From positions 18,296 through 82,295 of the forward strand of contig NZ_SCVC01000003.1 of assembly GCF_004297405.1 (NCBI RefSeq): 64,000 bases of DNA, written 5' to 3'. Shown here in pieces: positions 42,745-51,406 of the stretch. Positions within the stretch are counted from its first letter, which is position 1; each line of letters opens with the position of its first letter. The notes beneath the pieces were generated by a model. That model was not told the DNA's origin and did not search any database. It saw only the letters and a list, made by a program, of their open reading frames with translations. This stretch comes from Reyranella sp. Lineage in GTDB: Bacteria > Pseudomonadota > Alphaproteobacteria > Reyranellales > Reyranellaceae. A program made the position numbers and the translations under genes.

Positions 42745-45128
42745 CTGACGCCGCCCTGTTCGCGCCCTCGTCCGTCGCACCGGCAGAGCGGACCTGCGCG
42801 CACTGTGGCGAGGTCTTACGCGGACTCTCCGACAGCAAGTTCTGTTGCGCCGGATGCGCCGGCGCGCACGCCATCATCGGAGCGGCCGGCCTCGCTTCCT
42901 TCTACCGGCGCCTGGAGGAGCGGCATGCCCGCCGGCCGGAGCCGCTCGAAACCGACTTCGCCGGCCATGCACACGTGACTGGCCGAAACGAGGCAACGCT
43001 CGACCTGCTGGTCGAAGGTCTCGATTGCGCTGCTTGTGTCTGGCTGATCGAGAGCCTGTTGGCGCGCAATCCGGCCATCACCAAGGCTCGCGTACATCTC
43101 TCGACGCGGCGCCTTTCTCTTGGATGGCGCGGCCCCGCCAAGGACGCCAATGCCCATGCTGGCCTCGTCGCTGCCCTCGGCTTCCGAGTGGCACCCTACG
43201 ATATCGTCGCGGCCTCTGCCGACGACGATCGCGCCTCTCGCGATCTGCTGCGCGCACTCGGCATCGCAGGATTTGCCGCAGCCAACGTCATGCTGTTGTC
43301 GGTGGCTGTCTGGTCAGGCCATGACGGCTCCATGGGCGAGGCAACACGAACCCTCTTCCATTGGCTTTCGGCTGCCATCGCCCTGCCGGCTGTCGCCTAT
43401 GCAGGCCGACCTTTCTTCGGTTCGGCGATCACCGCCCTGAAGGCTGGCCGCACCAACATGGACGTTCCGATCTCGATTGGCGTTGTCCTGGCCTGCGTCG
43501 TCAGCCTGCACGAAGCCTGGGTCGGCAGGCCACATGCCTATTTCGATTCGGCGATCACGCTGCTTTTCTTCCTACTGGTCGGCCGCTACCTCGATCGTCG
43601 CGCCCGCGGCCGCGCACGCCATGCTGTGCGCGCGTTGCTGGCGCTGACGGCCCGCAGCGTCACGGTTATCTCAGCCGACGGCAACACGGCCGCGCGCCGT
43701 GTCGACGCACTCACGCCAGGCGATGTGCTGTTGGTGGCGGCTGGCGAGCGTCTGGGCGCCGATGGTGTCGTCAGCGAAGGGAGGTCGTCGCTCGATGCTG
43801 CCCTGATCAGCGGCGAAAGCGTGCCACAGGCTGTCGAGCCGGGCGTTCAGGTGTTCGCAGGCATGGTCAATCTCGGGGCGCCGATCCGTGTACGAGTGAC
43901 CGCTGCCGGCGACCGCACGCTGCTGGCCGAAATCGTCCGGCTCGTCGAAGCTGCCGAACGCGGGCGGTCTCGCTTCACCGCGATCGCCGACCGTGTCGCG
44001 CGCGCCTACGCGCCGGTCGTGCATGTTACAGCACTGCTGACCTTCCTTGGCTGGATGTTGCTGGGAGATCTTGCCTGGGACCGCGCTCTGCTGATCGCGA
44101 CAGCGGTGCTGATCATCACCTGCCCCTGCGCGCTCGCCCTCGCCGTGCCGGTCGTACAGGTTGTGGCAGGCACGCGCCTGTTGCGCTCGGGTGTGCTGCT
44201 CCTCTCGCCCACGGCACTCGAACGCCTGGCGCAGGTCGACCATGTCGTCTTCGACAAGACCGGGACCCTGACCCTGGGACGGCCCGAACTGGTTGATGGT
44301 CCGGCCGACCTTGAAATTCGGCGTCGCGCCGCCGCGTTGGCGGCAAATTCCCGTCACCCTCTGGCCCGAGCGCTCTTGCGAGCCATACCGGACGCAACCG
44401 CCGTCTCGAACGTCGTCGAATATCCTGGCGAAGGCCTGCAAAGCGGCAACACGCAGCTTGGGTCAGCGAGGTTCTGCGGCATCGACAGCCCTGTCGACGA
44501 TGGCTGCTCCGAACTCTGGTACGCCGAGCCAGACCGTAAGCCGGTTCGATTTGCCTTTGCCGATCGACTTCGTCCCGACGCCACAAGCTCCGTTGCGGCA
44601 TTGCATCGCGACGGCCTTACGGTCGAACTGCTCTCGGGTGACCGGCCAGCCGCCGTGGCGGACGCCGCACGTACTGCAGGCTTCGATGTCTGGCATGCCG
44701 AAGTGACGCCAGCCGCCAAGGCACAACACCTGGCCGGCCTCGCGGCGCAGAGCAAACGCGTGCTCATGGTCGGCGACGGGCTGAACGATGCGCCAGCCCT
44801 TGCCGCCGCGCATGCGTCGATCTCCCCAACGACAGCTGCTGAAGCGACGCAGAATGCCGCCGATGCCGTTTTCCAGGGTGATGCGCTGCAGCCGGTCGTC
44901 GAAACGCTTCACGTGGCGCGCCGCGCCAATCGCCTGATGCGTCAGAACCTGGCACTGGCTCTGTTCTACAACCTCGCTGCGGTGCCGCTCGCGATCCTGG
45001 GCGACGTCACGCCGCTGATCGCCGCCGTGGCGATGTCTTCGTCCTCGCTGCTGGTGATCGGCAACTCGTTGCGCCTCGGTGCCCGTCCGCGCTCCCCACG
45101 GCTTCCCGACTTCCGGCAGGTGCACTGA
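42741..45128 (+). CDS. ccoI: Copper-translocating P-type ATPase CcoI (FixI)
   Basis: A 795-residue P1B ATPase. An N-terminal metal cluster (TCAHCGEVL, FCCAGCAGAH) precedes an HMA domain with GLDCAACVWLIE. Then A-domain SGESVPQAV, membrane CPC motif in IITCPCALALAVPVVQ, phosphorylation DKTGTLTLG, and hinge VGDGLNDAPALAAA. It supplies copper for the cbb3 active site in the oxidase assembly pathway. The duplicated N-terminal Cys cluster is usual for CcoI. It overlaps ccoH and ccoS by a few bases. Confidence 0.96.
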   Translation: MTDAALFAPSSVAPAERTCAHCGEVLRGLSDSKFCCAGCAGAHAIIGAAGLASFYRRLEERHARRPEPLETDFAGHAHVTGRNEATLDLLVEGLDCAACVWLIESLLARNPAITKARVHLSTRRLSLGWRGPAKDANAHAGLVAALGFRVAPYDIVAASADDDRASRDLLRALGIAGFAAANVMLLSVAVWSGHDGSMGEATRTLFHWLSAAIALPAVAYAGRPFFGSAITALKAGRTNMDVPISIGVVLACVVSLHEAWVGRPHAYFDSAITLLFFLLVGRYLDRRARGRARHAVRALLALTARSVTVISADGNTAARRVDALTPGDVLLVAAGERLGADGVVSEGRSSLDAALISGESVPQAVEPGVQVFAGMVNLGAPIRVRVTAAGDRTLLAEIVRLVEAAERGRSRFTAIADRVARAYAPVVHVTALLTFLGWMLLGDLAWDRALLIATAVLIITCPCALALAVPVVQVVAGTRLLRSGVLLLSPTALERLAQVDHVVFDKTGTLTLGRPELVDGPADLEIRRRAAALAANSRHPLARALLRAIPDATAVSNVVEYPGEGLQSGNTQLGSARFCGIDSPVDDGCSELWYAEPDRKPVRFAFADRLRPDATSSVAALHRDGLTVELLSGDRPAAVADAARTAGFDVWHAEVTPAAKAQHLAGLAAQSKRVLMVGDGLNDAPALAAAHASISPTTAAEATQNAADAVFQGDALQPVVETLHVARRANRLMRQNLALALFYNLAAVPLAILGDVTPLIAAVAMSSSSLLVIGNSLRLGARPRSPRLPDFRQVH

Positions 45129-45268
45129 TGGACAGCCTGCTCATTCTCGTACCGGCGGCCCTCTTCTTCGGTCTGTTGGCTCTGGCAGCCTTTCTCTGGG
45201 CGCTGCGCAACGGTCAATATGACGACCCGGACGGGTCTGCCGGCCGCATCCTGTTCGACGACGATTGA
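45128..45268 (+). CDS. ccoS: cbb3 oxidase maturation protein CcoS
   Basis: A 46-residue single-span protein, MDSLLILVPAALFFGLLALA then FLWALRNGQYDDPDGSAGRI. The helix followed by NGQYDD-DG-A-RIL is the CcoS signature. It is required for heme or copper insertion into CcoN. The ATG overlaps the ccoI stop by one base (TGATG). Confidence 0.92.
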   Translation: MDSLLILVPAALFFGLLALAAFLWALRNGQYDDPDGSAGRILFDDD

Positions 45269-45278
45269 GGAGAGAAAG

Positions 45279-45473
45279 ATGTCTCATTGGATTATGGGCG
45301 TATTCGTAGGCCTTCTCGGCCTCGCCGGCCTGTTCATGGCCGGCGCGGCACGCGACAGCAGCATCCTGGCTTTTGGCCTCGCCCTCTCGCTGTTCGCCAT
45401 CCTGTTCTGCTGGTGGATGATCAAGACGGCCTACGACGAAGCCGAAGGGAGTGACGCGCAGCGTGAGGCTTAG
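45279..45473 (+). CDS. Small membrane protein at the end of the cco cluster
   Basis: A 64-residue protein starting MSHWIMGVFVGLLGLAGLFM, after GGAGAG ten bases upstream. Two hydrophobic segments (VFVGLLGLAGLFMAGA, ILAFGLALSLFAILFCWWMI) flank ARDSS, then an acidic tail. It begins 10 bp after ccoS, so it is likely co-transcribed with the oxidase assembly genes. No known cbb3 subunit matches. Its 3' end overlaps the convergent PepSY gene by 53 bp. It may be an additional assembly factor or subunit. Confidence 0.65.
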   Translation: MSHWIMGVFVGLLGLAGLFMAGAARDSSILAFGLALSLFAILFCWWMIKTAYDEAEGSDAQREA

Positions 45474-46974
45474 CGGCGCGATGCTGGAGCGTCCATGCGG
45501 TCAGCGCTGCAATCGCCGCGCCGACCAGCAGCAGTAGATCCATGCCAGCGATGGGCCAGAGATGACGGTAAGACAGGCTGCGTAGGGGGTGATCACCGGT
45601 GGTGATCCAGTTCAGCAACACCGCAGAGAGGGCGAATATGGTGATGGCCCAGCAGTGCTCGACCCAGGCTAGGCCCGGTCTTAACCATGCATGGGCGAAG
45701 GTCGCGAGCCACACGAGATAGAAGGTCCATATCTCCAGCGCGGCGCGATCCTCGCCGAGAAAGGTCACTCCGAGAGGAAGCAGCCGGTTAACGACGAAGA
45801 ACGCCAACGTGGCGATGACGATGCCCGTGACAGAGCCGATCGTCAGGCCTTCGACGATGGGTACGCCATGCAGCCCGAGCTGCGCATGTCGCTTCCTTCG
45901 CGATTCCAGCCAGAAGAGATAGCCGGTCGCGATCAGCACGCAGCCCGTGAGGCCTAGCCCAAAGTAGACCCAACGCAGCGTCCAGTGGCGAAACTGGATC
46001 AGATGCAGGCCGGAGATGAAGCGCTGCACCGTCAACACCGGCTGCGGCTCGCTACGCTGATGCAGCAGTGCGCCGGTGGCCGTGTCGAAATACACCACGT
46101 CGTTGCTGCCGGAGACGCGACCCTCGCCGAGCCGCGCGATCTGCAGGGAGGAGGCCGCATCGCCGGGATTCCTGGCGAATAGGTATCGCGGCGCCGCGCC
46201 ATCCCACCGGCGCAGCGCCTCGGTTGCCATGGCGTCGAGTGACGCAAGCTCGCCGGGTTTGCCGAGCTTCGGCCTCTCATAGTGTCCGTACGCTTCCCTG
46301 GCGAACGCCCGCGGTTCATCGTCGTAGGCGATCTGAATCGTGCCCGGGAAATAAACGGAATAGAAAATGATCAACCCAGACAGGGAGATCACGAAGTGGA
46401 ACGGCAGGCCCAGCACGCCGGTGACATTGTGCAGATCGAGCACCAGCCGGCGCGGCTGTCTCCCGGCCCGGAAGGTGAAGAAGTCGACGAAGATCTTGCG
46501 GTGAATCACCACACCCGAGACGCAGAGCGCCAACATGGCCATGGCCGCGACCCCCACGATCCAGTAGCCGAGCTTGATATGCAGCATGTAGTGGAAGGGA
46601 TAAAGGAAGCGCGTGCCTCCCCATGTGCCCGGATCGGGCAGCGCAGCGCCCGTCGCGGGATCGATCAGGCGCACGACAAAGCCCGAGGCCTCGCGCCAGA
46701 TTGCTTGAAGCACCGGGTCGCGTTCGGTTGGCAGGGTCACAAGCCAGGATGGCGCTTTTGCCGCCGCCGCAGCCTCGTAGGAAGGCCGCAGTGACTCGAG
46801 GGAGAATGCCTTGTCCGTCACCGGGAGCCGGGTCATCGGCGCCATCCAGCGGTCGATCTCGCGATCGAACACCGAAAGCGTGCCCATCCAGAAAATGGCG
46901 AACAGTAGTCCGCCCAGGACGACTCCTGCCCAAGTATGCAGCCAGTTCATGGAGGCGCGGAAGCCGGTCTCCAT
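45421..46974 (-). CDS. PepSY-associated transmembrane protein, iron locus 2
   Basis: A 517-residue inner-membrane protein from ATG 46974. It mirrors the locus 1 protein in length and layout: FRASMNWLHTWAGVVLGGLL, FHYMLHIKLGYW, CVSGVVIHRKIFVDFFTF, LDLHNVTGVLGLPFHFVISL, and a C-terminal helix bundle. The shared His residues suggest heme-based electron transfer to a periplasmic ferric chelate. It follows the TonB receptor by 17 bp. Unlike locus 1, there is no DUF3649 or DUF4198 gene here. The C-terminus is basic and overlaps the last cco-cluster gene. Confidence 0.85.
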   Translation of the reverse strand: METGFRASMNWLHTWAGVVLGGLLFAIFWMGTLSVFDREIDRWMAPMTRLPVTDKAFSLESLRPSYEAAAAAKAPSWLVTLPTERDPVLQAIWREASGFVVRLIDPATGAALPDPGTWGGTRFLYPFHYMLHIKLGYWIVGVAAMAMLALCVSGVVIHRKIFVDFFTFRAGRQPRRLVLDLHNVTGVLGLPFHFVISLSGLIIFYSVYFPGTIQIAYDDEPRAFAREAYGHYERPKLGKPGELASLDAMATEALRRWDGAAPRYLFARNPGDAASSLQIARLGEGRVSGSNDVVYFDTATGALLHQRSEPQPVLTVQRFISGLHLIQFRHWTLRWVYFGLGLTGCVLIATGYLFWLESRRKRHAQLGLHGVPIVEGLTIGSVTGIVIATLAFFVVNRLLPLGVTFLGEDRAALEIWTFYLVWLATFAHAWLRPGLAWVEHCWAITIFALSAVLLNWITTGDHPLRSLSYRHLWPIAGMDLLLLVGAAIAALTAWTLQHRAAKPHAARHSLRLRRRPS

Positions 46975-46991
46975 CTCAGCTAACCGACGCT

Positions 46992-49460
46992 CTAGAAATC
47001 CGCCGTCAGTGCCAGCCGGAAGGTGCGCGGCGTGCCGACATTGAGGCGCGTGTTGAACGACACCATCGACCAGTAGTTGGTGTCGAGCACGTTTTCGACG
47101 TTGAACCGGATCGCCACCGGCTTGCCGGTAGGGCTCTTCACATTGTCGAGCACGTAGCGCGCGCCGATGTCGAAGCGCACCCAGTCGGGGATGCTGAGCC
47201 GCGGCGTAGTGAGCCCGACATACTGCGTGCCGGTGTAGATGATGCGGCCGTCGAGCGTCAGGCCCGGCACGAAAGGCGTGTCCCATTCGCCCGCCAGGTT
47301 GATCTGCACGTTGGGTGCGCCGGCGGCCTGCCAGTTGTCGTTCACGCCGCCGGCCGTGCTGACCAGGATCGATTCCTGGAACATCGCGCCGCCCAGCAAC
47401 CGCACGCCCTCGGTCGGCGTGCCGAACATGTTGATCTCGATGCCGCGGTTACGCTGCAGGCCGTTCTGTGTGAGCGTGTTGGTGGCGATATTGGCGACGG
47501 CGCTGGGCTGGCTGATCTGGAAGGCGCTCAGCGTGGTGGTAAACTTGCCCCAGTCGATCTTGGTGCCGAACTCGAACTGCGTCGACTGGTAGGGTGGGAA
47601 GATCTGGCCGGCATTGGTGAAGGTCGGTCCCACGACCGTGCCGGGCTGCAGTCCCTGGATGAAGTTGCCGTAGAAAGAGACCTGCTTCCACGGCCGCACG
47701 ACCAGCGCCACCGAGGGGCTGAGCGCATCCTGGGTGTAGCTCGAGGTCCGGTTGCCCGAGACGAGATCGAAGTTCTCGCCGGTGATCTGCTGGTAGCGCG
47801 CGCCGAGCGTGAGCTGGACGCGCTTCTCCGCGAACGAGAGCGTGTCGGCGATGGCGAAGCTGGTGAGCTGTAGCGTGCTCGACTTCTGCGGCGACATGGT
47901 CGTGATGTTGGGCCGCGCGATGACGTTCGGCGTGTAGATGTTCGAGGCGTAGGCGGTGCCGATGCCGCGGCCAAAGCCGAACACCTGCTGATAGCGCATC
48001 GCGCTCACGGCGAAGGTGTGATCGACCGGGCCGGTGCGGGCCTCGCCGCGCAGGCCGATCTCGCTCGTCCACTTCGATTCGTAGGAGGTGTTGTACAGCG
48101 GCGTCTGCGTGGCGTTGCCGTTGAGGCTAGTGACGATGGGATCGCCGGACCACAGCGACGCCCAGCGATTGTCGTGGGCGCCGATGGCGCCGTAGAGCGT
48201 CACGTTCGGCCAGACATCGACTTCGGCCCGCAGCGCGCCGAACAGGTCCTGGGTGGTCGTGAAGGTCCAGGGCAGGATGAAGTTGTTGTTGAGGTCCGGC
48301 ACGCCCGGTACCTGCGCCCCCGGCGCCACGCTGACGTAGCCGATGCCGCCGCTGATGTACTGGGACTGGTAGCCGCCGTCGACGGAGACCCGGAAGCCGT
48401 TGCCGCGATAGTCGACGCCGATCGAGCCCAGCCCCGTCTCCTCGGCGTTCCACAGCACCGCCGTCTGGCCGGCGCGGTAGGAGCCGTTGACGCGCACGCC
48501 CACTTCCTTCTCCGGGCCGAAGCGGCGGCCGATGTCGATGGCGCCGCCGAACTGCGCGTTCGAGCTGTAGGCGATCGTCGCCTGATTCATCGGCTCGTCG
48601 TGGGCGCGCTTGGGCACGACGTTGATGGTGCCGCCGATGGCGCCGCTGGGTGCCATGCCGTTCAGCATCGCGCTCGGCCCCTTCAGCACCTCGATGCGTT
48701 CGGCGAGTTCGACACCCACCGAATAGGTCGGCAGCAGGCCGTAGAGACCGCCATAGGCGATGTCCATGCTTTCGACGGTGAAGCCGCGGATCATCATGTT
48801 CTGCGCGCCGTTGTTGCCGGTCGGCCGGACGATGCGCACCGACGGATCGTCGATCAGCACGTCGCGTATGTTCTGCGCCTGCTGGTCCTGCGCCTTCTTG
48901 GCGGTGTAGCTCGTCTGGTTAAACGGTGTGTCCATGACGTCGCGGTTGCCAAGCAGGCCCAGTTGTCCGCCGGTCGCAACCTGACCACCGGCATAGGCTG
49001 GCGGGATGTTGTCGATCATCGCCTGTGGTGGCACACCCGCCTGCACTTGCACCGGATCGAGCTGTATGGCGCCACCCGTCGATCCGGTCGCTCCGACCGA
49101 GACTGAGTTCGCAGAGGTGAAGCGATAGGAGATACCGGTACCGGCGAGAAGGCGTTGGATTGCCTGCTCGGCTGTCATCGTGCCGGAGATTCCGCTGCTT
49201 GTGCGGCCTGATACCGTTGCGGGCTCCACGACGATCTGAAGACCGGACTGGCGTCCGAAGTCCGTCAAAGCGGAAGAGAGGGATTGAGGTGCAATAGCGA
49301 AGAAAATGCTTCGGGTCGTCTGCGCTTCTTGCGGGCCGGATTCCTGAGCGCGGACGCCGAAAGATGGCAAGCCAACCAAAAGGCCAAACACGGCCCCCCA
49401 TCGCCAAGCCGCAGAGACAACCTCACGACCCGCCAGGGCCTTCGCCGTAATCGATGACAC
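46992..49460 (-). CDS. TonB-dependent ferric-siderophore receptor with STN domain, locus 2
   Basis: An 822-residue receptor. GTG 49460 is chosen because GGGGGAT stands just before it; a GTG 12 codons earlier is possible. Long signal region ending GVRAQ. STN domain SLSSALTDFGRQSGLQIVVE and AIQRLLAGTGISYRF, plug with VLIDDPSVRIVRPTGNNGAQ and ERIEVLKGPSAMLNGM, and a 22-strand barrel ending F. It is paralogous to the locus 1 receptor: both have a YAGG-VA-GG-LGLLGNRD segment between STN and plug and end RTF-L-LTADF. Its ligand may differ, as many loops do. Confidence 0.92.
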   Translation of the reverse strand: MSSITAKALAGREVVSAAWRWGAVFGLLVGLPSFGVRAQESGPQEAQTTRSIFFAIAPQSLSSALTDFGRQSGLQIVVEPATVSGRTSSGISGTMTAEQAIQRLLAGTGISYRFTSANSVSVGATGSTGGAIQLDPVQVQAGVPPQAMIDNIPPAYAGGQVATGGQLGLLGNRDVMDTPFNQTSYTAKKAQDQQAQNIRDVLIDDPSVRIVRPTGNNGAQNMMIRGFTVESMDIAYGGLYGLLPTYSVGVELAERIEVLKGPSAMLNGMAPSGAIGGTINVVPKRAHDEPMNQATIAYSSNAQFGGAIDIGRRFGPEKEVGVRVNGSYRAGQTAVLWNAEETGLGSIGVDYRGNGFRVSVDGGYQSQYISGGIGYVSVAPGAQVPGVPDLNNNFILPWTFTTTQDLFGALRAEVDVWPNVTLYGAIGAHDNRWASLWSGDPIVTSLNGNATQTPLYNTSYESKWTSEIGLRGEARTGPVDHTFAVSAMRYQQVFGFGRGIGTAYASNIYTPNVIARPNITTMSPQKSSTLQLTSFAIADTLSFAEKRVQLTLGARYQQITGENFDLVSGNRTSSYTQDALSPSVALVVRPWKQVSFYGNFIQGLQPGTVVGPTFTNAGQIFPPYQSTQFEFGTKIDWGKFTTTLSAFQISQPSAVANIATNTLTQNGLQRNRGIEINMFGTPTEGVRLLGGAMFQESILVSTAGGVNDNWQAAGAPNVQINLAGEWDTPFVPGLTLDGRIIYTGTQYVGLTTPRLSIPDWVRFDIGARYVLDNVKSPTGKPVAIRFNVENVLDTNYWSMVSFNTRLNVGTPRTFRLALTADF

Positions 49461-49534
49461 CGAGAATCCCCCAAGCAACCGTGCCGGCGGGATCACGGAT
49501 TGTGACGCGCGTTCTCCGCGAACGCCTCAGGGGT

Positions 49535-49560
49535 GTGACGCAGTGATCCCTGGCATTTTA
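49535..49560 (-). promoter_or_regulatory. Candidate ECF (FecI-type) promoter of receptor gene 2
   Basis: On the minus strand TAAAAT (49560-49555), 14 bp, CGTCAC (49540-49535), about 75 bp before the receptor GTG. The element spacing is identical to that found before receptor 1. A run of seven T (minus strand, 49578-49572) just upstream may end the sigma-fecR transcript, making this promoter the main entry for the receptor. Confidence 0.45.
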
Positions 49561-49571
49561 ACCTGTGCGGC

Positions 49572-49600
49572 AAAAAAAGAGCCGACGACAACCTGGCTGC
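49572..49600 (-). terminator. Possible terminator after fecR 2
   Basis: On the minus strand a short GC stem (AGCC/GGCT with a loop of about 11) is followed directly by seven T residues, 15 bp after the fecR stop. The stem is weak, so termination would be partial. Confidence 0.35.
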
Positions 49601-49614
49601 CGGAATGCCCTACT

Positions 49615-50574
49615 CTATCGAGCCGAAATCACCGTAAGGTACGGCGAGATTTGCAGGATCTTTCCCTGCTGCAAATTCACAACGGCATGAAGGGCTTCGT
49701 CAGGTCGACGGAGGTCGATCACGCCTGTCACGCGCCTGTCCGCAACCTGTTGATCACGGAAAATGATCGCACCCGGGACATACCGACCGATCTGTTCGAC
49801 AACTTCACGAACAGTTGCCTCGTGCACGATGAAACGTTGACTTCGCCAGGCAGCGGCATCGCCCGGATTGACGCTTTCCTGAGCTGCCACCCCATCCGGG
49901 TCTACTCGCAAGCGCTCGCCAGCCACCAAGCCCGCTAGCTCCTTGCCGTCTCGACTTACGCGGACATTGCCAGTCTCAACCGTTACCCCGACACCCATAT
50001 CCGATGTTCCAACGCTGAACGATGTCCCTGTCACCGTCACATTCACGTCGGATGCCGTCACCACGAAAGGGCGGTCTGGCAAGGAAACAACCTCGAAAAA
50101 CGCCTGCCCGGACAACAACTTGATCGATCTGCGTGCGGTCGAAAAGTCGACTGCTATGGCGCTAGCCGCATCCAGGGTAACGCGGCTGCCATCGTCGAGC
50201 ATGAGCTCCCGCAGTTCGGCAATGCCCGTCATATGATCGGCTGCAAGGCGGAGCTGAACCGCCGGCAGCATCAGGATAGCAAGACAAGCCGCCAACGCGG
50301 CTACGTAGTAAAAACGACGTGACCTTGGTCGAGGGTGCTGGAGCTTCGCAACGTTCGCTGCTTGCTGGCGCGCCGGCGCTGCTGGCTGCAGCTGCTCAGC
50401 ATCGTGCCAGATCGACTGTATGGTTTCATGGGCTTTCCGATGACGGTCACTCTGAGCCAGCCACGCGTCGAACTCAGCGCGCAAAGCCTGATCGTCCGGC
50501 GCGGATTCGAGGCGGAAATGCCAGTCGATCACCTGGCCGCGAAGGGACTGCCCCTTGTTCGGCGCTGGGCTCAC
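49615..50574 (-). CDS. FecR-type anti-sigma/signal transducer, locus 2
   Basis: A 319-residue protein from GTG 50574 after AGGAG; a GTG five codons earlier is an alternative. The N-terminal sigma-binding part has IDWHFRLESAPDDQALRAEF and FDAWLAQSDRHRKAHETIQS. One helix (YYVAALAACLAILMLPAVQL) follows, then the periplasmic FecR domain (LMLDDGSRVTLDAASAIAVD, LLSGQAFFEVVSLPDRPFVV) and a C-terminal STN-like end. It should relay the state of receptor 2 to the sigma factor at 50682. Confidence 0.9.
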   Translation of the reverse strand: MSPAPNKGQSLRGQVIDWHFRLESAPDDQALRAEFDAWLAQSDRHRKAHETIQSIWHDAEQLQPAAPARQQAANVAKLQHPRPRSRRFYYVAALAACLAILMLPAVQLRLAADHMTGIAELRELMLDDGSRVTLDAASAIAVDFSTARRSIKLLSGQAFFEVVSLPDRPFVVTASDVNVTVTGTSFSVGTSDMGVGVTVETGNVRVSRDGKELAGLVAGERLRVDPDGVAAQESVNPGDAAAWRSQRFIVHEATVREVVEQIGRYVPGAIIFRDQQVADRRVTGVIDLRRPDEALHAVVNLQQGKILQISPYLTVISAR

Positions 50575-50681
50575 GCTACTGCTCCTCACCGATATCCTGT
50601 CTTGTCGTGCATTTTACAGCGCTTACCTTGAAGACGTGTCACGTCCGCGAATTTTAACCAGCCACTAAAGGTAGCTTGGCA

Positions 50682-51206
50682 TCAATCTTCTTCAATTCCA
50701 TAAATTCGCCTAGCGCAGTGCAGCGTAGCGCGCTTTACGCGCTTATGAACTGCTACGAGTGAGATGCCGAGCAATTCAGCCGTCTCCTGGAGGGTTCGTT
50801 TCTCAATACGATGGAAACGGAAGGCCATCTGCGTGCCTTCCGGCAGCTCGGAGAGTGCGGCCTGCAGTCCTTTCAGCTCGTCTCGATAATAAAGGACATG
50901 TTCCGCCGACGGCACATCGCTCGCAACGCTGTCCAATGAAACGCCAGGCGATGGCGCTACCACACTGTTTGAAGCCCGCCTCAACCAGTCCAGCGCCAGA
51001 TTGCGGACAATCGTAAAGAGATAGCTCTTCGGTTGCGTGATCTCGGCGGCATCGGGATCGCGTGACGAGAACCGGAACCACGCTTCCTGCACAATGTCTT
51101 CTGCGCCTGCCCGATCATGGAGGATTCGACTCGCATATCTCAGGAGTTCGTCCCGATGCTCCAGATAGACGGAAAGCGAGGAATTCAGCGGCGCCAAAAG
51201 ATCCAT
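50682..51206 (-). CDS. FecI-type ECF sigma factor, locus 2
   Basis: A 174-residue ECF sigma factor from ATG 51206. Region 2: YLEHRDELLRYASRILHDRA and AGAEDIVQEAWFRF, with SYLFTIVRNLALDWLRRASN; region 4: LPEGTQMAFRFHRIEKRTLQ and ETAELLGISLVAVHKRVKRA. The predicted transcript leader is only about 19 bases. The iron box overlaps +1. The frame is open upstream to 51272 but that part lies across the promoter and is not coding. Confidence 0.9.
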   Translation of the reverse strand: MDLLAPLNSSLSVYLEHRDELLRYASRILHDRAGAEDIVQEAWFRFSSRDPDAAEITQPKSYLFTIVRNLALDWLRRASNSVVAPSPGVSLDSVASDVPSAEHVLYYRDELKGLQAALSELPEGTQMAFRFHRIEKRTLQETAELLGISLVAVHKRVKRATLHCARRIYGIEED

Positions 51207-51212
51207 TCCAAA

Positions 51213-51227
51213 TGCGAATGATTCGCA
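51213..51227. promoter_or_regulatory. Fur-family iron box before sigma gene 2
   Basis: TGCGAATGATTCGCA, identical to the site at 14873-14887; three further bases on each side also match. It spans the predicted +1 and ends 7 bp before the ATG, so bound repressor would block both initiation and the ribosome site. Confidence 0.7.
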
Positions 51228-51231
51228 ATTC

Positions 51232-51261
51232 TCTATAGAATCATCCGCCGGACATCTGCAA
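51232..51261 (-). promoter_or_regulatory. Sigma-70-type promoter of sigma gene 2
   Basis: On the minus strand TTGCAG (51261-51256) and TATAGA (51237-51232) are 18 bp apart. The -10 sits five bases upstream of the iron box, the same layout as at sigma gene 1. Confidence 0.55.
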
Positions 51262-51406
51262 GCCCACGCCACAAACGATCGCCTTGGCCTTGCCCAGGAA
51301 GATCAGCTCAAATTGGCAATCCCGGCACCGTGCCAGCATCGGCTCGGCCCTAGCATCGGCCCCGCCGCCCTACGTGCGGTGATATTGCCGGACGGGGACC
51401 CTGGCC

